Positions 5,491 to 9,708 of a stretch of DNA of 9,708 bases are shown piece by piece. Position numbers and translations under genes: made by a program. Position 1 is the stretch's first letter; the number at the start of each line of letters is the position of its first letter. The stretch comes from Lentisphaeria bacterium (GTDB lineage: Bacteria > Verrucomicrobiota > Lentisphaeria > Victivallales > UBA1829), in contig DXVA01000160.1 of assembly GCA_019408975.1 (NCBI GenBank), positions 1 to 9,708 of the forward strand, read 5' to 3'. The notes under the pieces were generated by a model, which saw nothing but the letters and a program-made list of their open reading frames with translations, made no database searches and was not told the DNA's origin.

Positions 5491-7269
5491 TTATCGTCTC
5501 CTCCAGAAATCATACGGGAACTCCTCGCACGCGAAGTCATGCAGGAAAAGCGCCATTTTGTGAGCGTCGAACAAGTCATGCTGACGATCATAAGGAGTCC
5601 AGTCCTCAAAATCCGCTTCATGATCATCCGCCGGGGGCTGGAACGAAACGATCTGATGAATCAGGGTCTTTTTCAGTTCGCAGGCAATATACCAGTAATT
5701 ATTATTGGTTTTATGCTGACTATAAATGAGATACAGAAACTTTGCGTTATAGCGCCGCGCCGGGGCAAGAATCAGAAGCGGATCATTTTCACTGACACGG
5801 TATTTCTCGCGGTTGCGGCTTGTCTCACCCTTGTATTTATAAAAGCCGGTGCCGAGCTGGCTGATCAGATGATCCACATCCGCTTTGCGATGCCCGCCCT
5901 CGTCAATGATGCCCGCCATCGGCATAATACCGTGATACTCACGATTCCAGGCGTCAATGACAGCTTGATCATCCCACGCATACGCATAATCCAGCGTAAA
6001 CCAGCGTCCCTTGTCATCAATTCCCATAACAACATACCAGTAGCCGACTTCCTGTGTATCGACAGCCATATAGACCGCGCTGAAAAAGGTGTCTTCCGGC
6101 AGTTCGTCAATGTAATGGCTCCGCACAATTGATATTTTTTCTCCGGAAACAATGACAGGAACAAATTCAACCCCCTTGATTGAATTGCATAGATACGCCT
6201 GCGTTTCGTAGCTGTTAGAATTTTTTGCATTTTCAATTGCCTGACAGATTTCCAGCCAATCCACTCCGGGGAACTGCGAAGCCAGGGCACCCCAGCAGAA
6301 ACCGGCATGATAATCGAAACGTTCGGGGTGTTCATGGATATAAGCGCCGGAACACGTGAGGTTTATCTTATCCGATTCCTCGAACTCCACGCCGCATTTC
6401 GGGCAGACAAGACGGATCGAAGAACGGTCTACTGTTCCGTCTGTCGCCTTGTATTGGAAATATTCTTCCGGCAAGGTCGTATTGAACGTGAGTTCTCCGC
6501 AATTCTGGCAGCGCAGATGATAAACGCCCATACTGGATTGTTTGTATTCGGTTGTAATCGGCGCCTTGCCGCCTTCGGGGGAACAAACCAGCACGCGAAG
6601 CGAGTTTTCAAAGGTTCGTGTCCGCTTGTCCATGTCTTTCAGTTTCGACACCTGATAATCTTCATCCTCGCGGAACTTCTTTTTATTGCGATTTGATTTT
6701 TCCTGCCGCCACTTATTGATTTCATCGCCGATCACCATTCCGAGCGGGATGGAAATGATCGCGCTTTCGCCGGTCATCAGGTAAACCATTGCATCCGGCA
6801 GATCAAGGGAGTCCGGATTTTCGTTCGCGCGCTCCGGAACCGCGTCAAGAAACGATGGAACACACCGCAGCATCGGTAGGAAAGAATCTCGAATGATCTT
6901 TTTGCCGACCGATTCGTTTTGATAGATAATCCCCGCAGGCGACGGCATGAAACGCAGACGCGCAATTGCGCCCATTTTCCAGCTTGTCGATTTCGCTGTC
7001 TGTTCTACCGCCTGAATCGTCAGCTTGCACCGTCCTGTATGCGCAAAGTAATTGACGGGATCAACCAGGTAGGGAGTTTTTTCACGGATTCTGATCAGTC
7101 CGGACGCTGCGGAAGTCTTGTCTTTCGCCAAATCAATGATTGACTCGCAAAACTCGACGGGGGACAGCTTTGCAATGGGTCTTACCCGTTCAATAATACT
7201 TTCAGCCGCGTCATGGATTCGTTGAGCGCGTTGTTGAGTAAATTGGTCTGTTCCTGATTCAGCGAACAT
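5491..7269 (-). CDS. Phage terminase large subunit, GpA family
   Basis: The 592-aa ATPase/nuclease packages DNA into the prohead through the portal and cuts it at the ends (lambda gpA is 641 aa). Visible features in order: an N-terminal helical region; an atypical Walker A-like segment V-E-Q-T-A-K-S-T-S-W (88-97); Walker B V-I-G-D-E-I (179-184) with D182 and E183; two cysteine pairs C254-x2-C257 and C289-x2-C292 forming the zinc-binding insert typical of GpA proteins; then the nuclease region with A-V-D-T-Q (402-406), I-I-D-E-G-G (454-459) and D-L-F-D-A-H-K (565-571), giving D404, D456 and D568 as likely metal ligands. The ATG at 7269 overlaps the small terminase gene by 88 nt; a GGAGAAGG site lies about 10 nt upstream. 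No frameshift is seen, so the gene looks intact. Confidence 0.92.
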   Translation of the reverse strand: MFAESGTDQFTQQRAQRIHDAAESIIERVRPIAKLSPVEFCESIIDLAKDKTSAASGLIRIREKTPYLVDPVNYFAHTGRCKLTIQAVEQTAKSTSWKMGAIARLRFMPSPAGIIYQNESVGKKIIRDSFLPMLRCVPSFLDAVPERANENPDSLDLPDAMVYLMTGESAIISIPLGMVIGDEINKWRQEKSNRNKKKFREDEDYQVSKLKDMDKRTRTFENSLRVLVCSPEGGKAPITTEYKQSSMGVYHLRCQNCGELTFNTTLPEEYFQYKATDGTVDRSSIRLVCPKCGVEFEESDKINLTCSGAYIHEHPERFDYHAGFCWGALASQFPGVDWLEICQAIENAKNSNSYETQAYLCNSIKGVEFVPVIVSGEKISIVRSHYIDELPEDTFFSAVYMAVDTQEVGYWYVVMGIDDKGRWFTLDYAYAWDDQAVIDAWNREYHGIMPMAGIIDEGGHRKADVDHLISQLGTGFYKYKGETSRNREKYRVSENDPLLILAPARRYNAKFLYLIYSQHKTNNNYWYIACELKKTLIHQIVSFQPPADDHEADFEDWTPYDRQHDLFDAHKMALFLHDFACEEFPYDFWRRR

Positions 7270-7619
7270 TCTTTGAAAGCCTTCTCCAATGGTTTCAGCA
7301 CTTCGATGAGATGCGTAATGATGGCGCTCTCATACTCCTTTTCTATCTTCTCCTGTCTCTGTTGAAGCCTCTGGTGAAGATTCGCAATCTCCGCTTCAAG
7401 CTTCCGGGCTTTAAGTTCTGCCATGCTCTCCGCTTTTGATTCCAGTTGCACCGCCTTTTCTTCCTTTACAGCCCGAATATCAAGTTTTGAAGTCTTGCCC
7501 TTGCCTTTGATCGCTTCAAACCAGCCGAAACCTTCAATAAAAAATTTTCCTTTATCGCAGAGTTTACGGGTTTGCGTCACACTTTTACCCGTCAGTTTCA
7601 TGAATTCGCTTTTATCCAC
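7182..7619 (-). CDS. Putative terminase small subunit (Nu1-like), 145 aa
   Basis: The start is GTG at 7619, supported by a GGAGG ribosome binding site 5 nt upstream; the ATG at 7601 has none. The N-terminus (residues 3-50: SEFMKLTGKSVTQTRKLCDKG..., then K-G-K-T-S-K-L-D-I-R-A-V) has the layout of the Nu1 winged helix that binds cos DNA: a helix-turn-helix followed by a hairpin wing. Residues 52-100 form a long charged coiled coil (LKARKLEAEIANLHQRLQQR), as in Nu1-type subunits, and the C-terminal part would bind the large subunit. It lies directly before and overlaps the large terminase gene, the standard arrangement. It overlaps the upstream regulator gene by 8 nt. The family call is from layout and context. 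Confidence 0.7.
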   Translation of the reverse strand: MDKSEFMKLTGKSVTQTRKLCDKGKFFIEGFGWFEAIKGKGKTSKLDIRAVKEEKAVQLESKAESMAELKARKLEAEIANLHQRLQQRQEKIEKEYESAIITHLIEVLKPLEKAFKECSLNQEQTNLLNNALNESMTRLKVLLNG

Positions 7620-8316
7620 TTTGCCCTCCGCTTTGCCCTTTCTGTTTCCGACCGTTAAAAGCTATGCTTTTACTTTTTGATCTTTGTCCTTTTTCATCCC
7701 CCGCTTTGCCCCTAAATTTTTCCGTTTGTGAATCCTCCGTTTCGCCGACCCGCCCAAGCTCACTTGAATTGTTTTTGCTGGGGAAGGACCCGATAATTTG
7801 TGATTTGATGACGTTATGGTCGTGTTTGGATGCGTGTATTTTGCGGAGATAATCGGACACGTGGCGATTGCTTAATGATGCGATACGGTATAATATGGCT
7901 TGCTTACTCATGCCCAGATATTGCCCGATTGCGCTTATTGAGCAACCGCCGGAACGCGCTATAATGATAGCAACATTAAGCGGATCGTAATTGCCCGCCG
8001 CCATGACTGCACGCGCAAAATCTGCCATACTATCAGGTTTGGACGGCTCCGGCGCGGATGCGCTGTAAATTGCATCCGATAATACGATATGCGGCTCACC
8101 ACGTCGGGACGCGCTGAAACGCTTATGGCAATAGGTAGACGCGCGGCACTCTGTCATAATGACGCAAGCACTGCAAACAGGATTGCTGCTCTTGTATTGC
8201 CCGTAGCAATCAGCAGGACGCGAGTTAATGCAGGCAGAAACATGCAGACACGCGATACAATCCGCGTTATTGCGGTGATACCGGTGACGGCAGGCGGAAA
8301 TTATATCTATTGTCAT
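7612..8316 (-). CDS. Cysteine-rich helix-turn-helix protein, putative late-operon regulator
   Basis: The product is 234 aa if translation starts at ATG 8316; another ATG at 8355 is in frame, and neither has a clear ribosome binding site. The N-terminal third holds nine cysteines in two similar clusters (C20-x2-C23-x5-C29-x7-C37 and C48-x2-C51-x5-C57-x5-C63) that could bind zinc or an iron-sulfur cluster. Residues 113-148 (LNVAIIIARSGG... then SISAIGQYLGMSKQAILYRI) form a clear helix-turn-helix. The last 45 residues are a low-complexity basic/Gly/Ser/Gln tail (EKGQRSKSKS, RKQKGQSGGQSG) encoded by GGGCAAAG/GGACAAAG-type repeats. It lies first in the minus-strand run, overlapping the small terminase gene by 8 nt, so a role in controlling late genes is a reasonable inference. 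I do not recognise a named family. Confidence 0.6.
   Translation of the reverse strand: MTIDIISACRHRYHRNNADCIACLHVSACINSRPADCYGQYKSSNPVCSACVIMTECRASTYCHKRFSASRRGEPHIVLSDAIYSASAPEPSKPDSMADFARAVMAAGNYDPLNVAIIIARSGGCSISAIGQYLGMSKQAILYRIASLSNRHVSDYLRKIHASKHDHNVIKSQIIGSFPSKNNSSELGRVGETEDSQTEKFRGKAGDEKGQRSKSKSIAFNGRKQKGQSGGQSG
7615..7708. repeat. Repeat-derived 3' end of the regulator gene
   Basis: Short units of the type CTTTGCCCTxxG / CTTTGTCCTT recur (at about 7619, 7631, 7683 and 7704), resembling the 9-mer theme (AAAGGACA on the other strand) of the two intergenic composite repeats. A small palindrome AAAAGCATAGCTTTT lies at about 7658-7672. The whole stretch is in frame within the gene. Confidence 0.45.
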
Positions 8317-8328
8317 GTATATTATCAA
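8300..8328 (-). promoter_or_regulatory. Candidate minus-strand promoter overlapping the regulator's start
   Basis: TTGATA (8328-8323) and TATAAT (8305-8300) are 17 bp apart on the minus strand, close to consensus. It overlaps the first codons of the regulator as annotated from 8316, so either the promoter match is chance, or the protein starts further in and loses cysteines, or it serves an internal transcript. A weaker alternative upstream is TTGTCA (8469-8464) with TGTTAT (8446-8441), also 17 bp apart, which would leave the whole regulator downstream. Confidence 0.3.
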
Positions 8329-8336
8329 GCAGGCAG

Positions 8337-8357
8337 TATTACTATGTATTACCATAG
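8337..8357. repeat. Tandem near-repeat upstream of the regulator, possible operator
   Basis: TATTACTATG (8338-8347) is followed directly by TATTACCATA (8348-8357), a 10-bp direct repeat with two mismatches. It lies in the region between the divergent transcription units and may be a protein binding site. No further evidence. Confidence 0.3.
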
Positions 8358-8370
8358 CCGTAATATCAAG

Positions 8371-8405
8371 GTTTTTTCGATTTTTTTTCGATTTTTTTTG
8401 CTTTT
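8371..8405. promoter_or_regulatory. Phased T-tracts (likely curved DNA / UP-element-like)
   Basis: T runs of 6, 8, 8 and 4 bases at 8372-8377, 8381-8388, 8392-8399 and 8402-8405 are centred about 10, 11 and 8 bp apart, near one helical turn. Such phased A/T-tracts bend DNA, and they lie immediately upstream of the -35 box of the plus-strand promoter, the place where an UP element would act. The repeated unit is CGATTTTTTTT. Confidence 0.55.
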
Positions 8406-8409
8406 ACCC

Positions 8410-8438
8410 TTGACAAACCCATAATTATGGATTATAAT
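8410..8438 (+). promoter_or_regulatory. Consensus sigma70-type promoter of the small-gene operon, with palindromic operator candidate
   Basis: TTGACA (8410-8415) and TATAAT (8433-8438) are both perfect consensus and separated by the ideal 17 bp. The spacer carries a perfect 12-bp palindrome CCATAATTATGG (8419-8430), well placed for a repressor. Transcription would begin at about 8445, giving a leader of about 37 nt before the first small gene. Confidence 0.85.
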
Positions 8439-8481
8439 ATATAACATAAAGCAAAAAGATCATTGACAAGAGGTAAAACTG

Positions 8482-8625
8482 ATGAAAGAAAAACTCAAAG
8501 GTTTAGAATATTGCCCGTTATGCGGTCATAAGCTAATCAGGGCAAAAAAGAAAATGACCGAAAAACAAAAAGAAGCTAATAGAGCTAACGGACGTAAAGG
8601 AGGACGTCCGAAAAAAGAGGAGTAA
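8482..8625 (+). CDS. Small zinc-knuckle / AT-hook-like protein, 47 aa
   Basis: ATG at 8482 has an AAGAGGT ribosome binding site 7 nt upstream and lies about 44 bp after the -10 box of a consensus promoter. The product starts MKEKLKGLEYCPLCGHKLIR: a single C11-P-L-C14-G-H16 knuckle that may bind metal, possibly as a dimer. The second half is highly basic and ends in G-R-K-G-G-R-P-K-K (37-45), which has the G-R-P core of an AT-hook, so binding to the minor groove of AT-rich DNA is plausible. Small proteins ending in this way are common in phages, but their roles are mostly unknown. It is the first gene of the plus-strand operon, and the neighbouring T-tracts and AT-rich operator would be natural targets for autoregulation; that is inference. 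Confidence 0.75.
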   Translation: MKEKLKGLEYCPLCGHKLIRAKKKMTEKQKEANRANGRKGGRPKKEE

Positions 8626-8633
8626 TAAAAAGG

Positions 8634-8665
8634 GGTCTGCAAATGGGTGCAACCATTTACAGACC
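8634..8665 (+). ncRNA. RNA stem-loop after the 47-aa gene
   Basis: GGTCTG (8634-8639) and AAATGG (8641-8646) pair with CCATTT (8653-8658) and CAGACC (8660-8665), giving 12 pairs with one C/A mismatch and a 6-nt loop GTGCAA. No U-run follows, so it is not a typical intrinsic terminator. It may be a processing or stability element in the mRNA. Confidence 0.6.
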
Positions 8666-8688
8666 GGTAGCCCTAAATACGCAACCTA

Positions 8689-8734
8689 GAGCAATAAGAA
8701 AAATACTCCTTATTGCTCCAAAATCAAGGAGCAA
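8689..8734 (+). promoter_or_regulatory. Mutually exclusive stem-loops controlling a ribosome binding site
   Basis: GAGCAATAAG (8689-8698) pairs over 10 bp with CTTATTGCTC (8709-8718). The same 3' arm can instead pair from TTGCTCC (8713-8719) with GGAGCAA (8728-8734), which covers most of the AAGGAG site (8726-8731) of the next gene. CTCCTT (8706-8711) is also an exact complement of that site. GAGCAA occurs at 8689-8694 and again at 8729-8734, competing for one partner. The layout is that of a translational switch. No ligand or known riboswitch class is recognised. Confidence 0.5.
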
Positions 8735-8738
8735 AAGA

Positions 8739-8843
8739 ATGAAAATCCTTAAAATCATTCTTTCCCTTCCGCTTCTCCTGCTTGATCCGGCTTACGGATT
8801 AAGCCAAAAAGAAGCAGAAAAAATCGGCGTCAAACTTGACTAA
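8739..8843 (+). CDS. Small hydrophobic peptide, 34 aa
   Basis: ATG at 8739 has an AAGGAG ribosome binding site 7 nt upstream. The product has a short positive N-terminus (MKILK), a hydrophobic core (IILSLPLLLL, residues 6-15), then DPAYGLSQKEAEKIGVKLD, a polar helical tail. This could be a membrane-inserted peptide or a short secreted peptide with a signal-like segment; an AYG at 18-20 could allow cleavage. The ribosome binding site lies in an RNA that can fold to hide it. Small hydrophobic peptides under such RNA control occur in type I toxin-antitoxin loci, but no antisense RNA promoter was identified, so that is only one possibility. An in-frame ATG at 8643 gives a 66-aa product, but it lies inside a stem-loop with only a weak AGGGG site, so I prefer 8739. 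Confidence 0.5.
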   Translation: MKILKIILSLPLLLLDPAYGLSQKEAEKIGVKLD

Positions 8844-8867
8844 CCGATAACACAAACCGAAACCGAA

Positions 8868-8889
8868 GCCGGGGCGGTAAAACCCCGGC
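8868..8889 (+). ncRNA. GC-rich RNA stem-loop before the 84-aa gene
   Basis: GCCGGGG (8868-8874) pairs fully with CCCCGGC (8883-8889) around an 8-nt loop CGGTAAAA. No U-run follows, so termination is uncertain; it may mark a processing point or partial attenuator. Confidence 0.55.
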
Positions 8890-8925
8890 ACTTAACACTA
8901 ATCAAATTGCAAGGAGTATATAAAA

Positions 8926-9180
8926 ATGACTATCAGCAAAAAAGACAATCTCATTAGCAGAGACGGCGGGAAAACATTTGTTAAAATTAATGACCTTAGC
9001 AGAACTGATGCCTGGTTTATTTCAAGCTGCAGAGATATTAGAGAGCTTCCAGAAGCCGCCGATTTCTTTGAATACGTGAGCCCCTTTATAGGTTGCATAC
9101 GCAAAATTGAGGATGATTACGAATTGTTGAATACTATCGCTGAACGTCTCGGCGGCAAAATCGTAATCGGTGGAAAATAA
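8926..9180 (+). CDS. Hypothetical protein, 84 aa
   Basis: ATG at 8926 follows an AAGGAG site with 9 nt spacing. The product starts MTISKKDNLISRDGGKTFVK and is a small, soluble, mildly acidic protein. Its middle (SSCRDIRELPEAADFFEYVSPF) looks helical and its C-terminus (LLNTIAERLGGKIVIGGK) ends in a helix and a glycine-rich strand. No signal peptide, membrane segment or catalytic motif is seen, and I do not recognise the family. Its leader, TGCAAGGAGTA (8908-8918), is the same as that of the next gene (9224-9234), so the two probably share expression properties. It is an early or accessory phage gene by position. Confidence 0.7.
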   Translation: MTISKKDNLISRDGGKTFVKINDLSRTDAWFISSCRDIRELPEAADFFEYVSPFIGCIRKIEDDYELLNTIAERLGGKIVIGGK

Positions 9181-9189
9181 AAAAAGACC

Positions 9190-9219
9190 GGAGCATCAGT
9201 ATATACCCGCCGATGCTCC
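9190..9219 (+). ncRNA. RNA stem-loop before the 142-aa gene
   Basis: GGAGCATC (9190-9197) pairs over 8 bp with GATGCTCC (9212-9219) around a 14-nt loop. It lies directly between the stop of the 84-aa gene and the ribosome binding site of the next gene, the same placement as at 8868-8889. Confidence 0.55.
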
Positions 9220-9240
9220 AAACTGCAAGGAGTAAATAAA

Positions 9241-9669
9241 ATGAATGCTGAAATATTGGAAAATGAATACCGGAAGATTTGGGGTAACAACAAAAATATG
9301 ATCGACTACTGTATAAAGAAAACCGCATGTATGCTTGAACTTGAAGGCGGTTATATTTTCACCTTCGACAAGCCTTCAATCAAAACAGATTTCTGTTTTG
9401 GTTTCGGACAAAATGGGATATCAACGGAAGCAGATTACCGCGATGCCGCAAAATCTGCAAAAAATGCACAAGAAAAAGATAGTTTTTTTGCTGCTAACAT
9501 GGAGAACACTTTTTCAGAAATTGAAAGAATTCTGGAAGAAGATGTTTTTATGCGAATAAAATATCGCGGACAGAAAAATGATTCTGTATTCGTTACGCTT
9601 CATTCTGAATCATATTTCAATTACTTCCCCGGTGAAAAAGAGCAAATAATTTCCAGTGCCGTCCCATAG
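9241..9669 (+). CDS. Hypothetical protein, 142 aa
   Basis: ATG at 9241 follows AAGGAG (9227-9232) with 8 nt spacing. The product starts MNAEILENEYRKIWGNNKNM and looks cytoplasmic. A hydrophobic/aromatic segment GGYIFTFDKPSIKTDFCFGF (residues 36-55) is a distinctive strand-turn-strand block of a kind seen in small uncharacterised phage and mobile-element proteins. An Ala/Lys/Glu-rich helical middle (YRDAAKSAKNAQEKDSFFAA) and a C-terminal acidic part with beta-like stretches (DSVFVTLHSESYFNYFPGE) follow. No catalytic motif is visible, and I cannot assign a function. It is the last complete gene of the plus-strand run. The 39 bases after its stop show no gene or terminator. Confidence 0.7.
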   Translation: MNAEILENEYRKIWGNNKNMIDYCIKKTACMLELEGGYIFTFDKPSIKTDFCFGFGQNGISTEADYRDAAKSAKNAQEKDSFFAANMENTFSEIERILEEDVFMRIKYRGQKNDSVFVTLHSESYFNYFPGEKEQIISSAVP

Positions 9670-9708
9670 ATCTTTGAAATAGTCATTTTTACCACCTTAT
9701 TTGAGCTT

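Noticed and set aside
8371..8405. Terminator U-tract for a plus-strand transcript
   Set aside because: No plus-strand gene ends here and no stem precedes the T-runs; their helical spacing next to a promoter fits curved DNA better.
8643..8738. Longer 66-aa form of the hydrophobic peptide
   Set aside because: Its ATG sits inside a stem-loop with only a weak AGGGG site; the internal ATG at 8739 has AAGGAG at 7 nt and begins a typical hydrophobic leader.
8868..8889. Intrinsic terminator
   Set aside because: The stem is GC-rich but is followed by ACTTAACACT rather than a U-run, so it is listed as a stem-loop only.

Overview
The window looks like part of an integrated lambda-like (siphovirus-type) prophage or a remnant of one, in a bacterium of medium GC content. 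Short tandem 7-mer and 9-mer repeats between genes, and the general style of the proteins, suggest a Lentisphaerota/Victivallis-like or related PVC-type host. That host guess is weak and rests on general resemblance only.

Minus strand, read from about 8316 down to 1: a cysteine-rich helix-turn-helix protein (7612-8316), a Nu1-like small terminase (7182-7619), a GpA-family large terminase (5491-7269), an AT-rich cargo gene (4563-5432), a gpW-like head-tail joining protein (4233-4460), a gpB-family portal protein (2602-4224), a small head-tail adaptor (2195-2497), an HK97-gp10-like tail completion protein (1522-2208), a tail-terminator-like protein (1093-1506), a 245-aa unknown (243-980) and a small partial unknown (1-234). 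Overlaps, tight spacing and ribosome binding sites fit one late packaging and head-tail operon. The expected protease/scaffold, decoration and major capsid genes are absent between portal and adaptor, where only a 104-bp repeat-bearing gap remains.

The AT-rich cargo gene has a layout like a class III nucleotidyl cyclase (Y-L-D-I-L-G, S-D-G, R-G-A-V-T-I and Y-G-P-x-L motifs). It has a plausible promoter of its own and sits between 11-bp direct repeats, like a moron inserted between terminase and gpW.

Plus strand, from 8410 on: a consensus sigma70-type promoter with a palindrome in its spacer and phased T-tracts upstream drives a run of small genes. These are a 47-aa zinc-knuckle/AT-hook-like protein, a 34-aa hydrophobic peptide, an 84-aa unknown and a 142-aa unknown. 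RNA stem-loops lie between these genes, and one set can switch between exposing and hiding the ribosome binding site of the 34-aa peptide. This is probably an early/accessory operon transcribed away from the late operon, with the regulatory region at about 8317-8481.

No tRNA, rRNA, CRISPR array, insertion sequence, integrase or attachment site was seen. Family assignments were made by eye from motifs and gene order.
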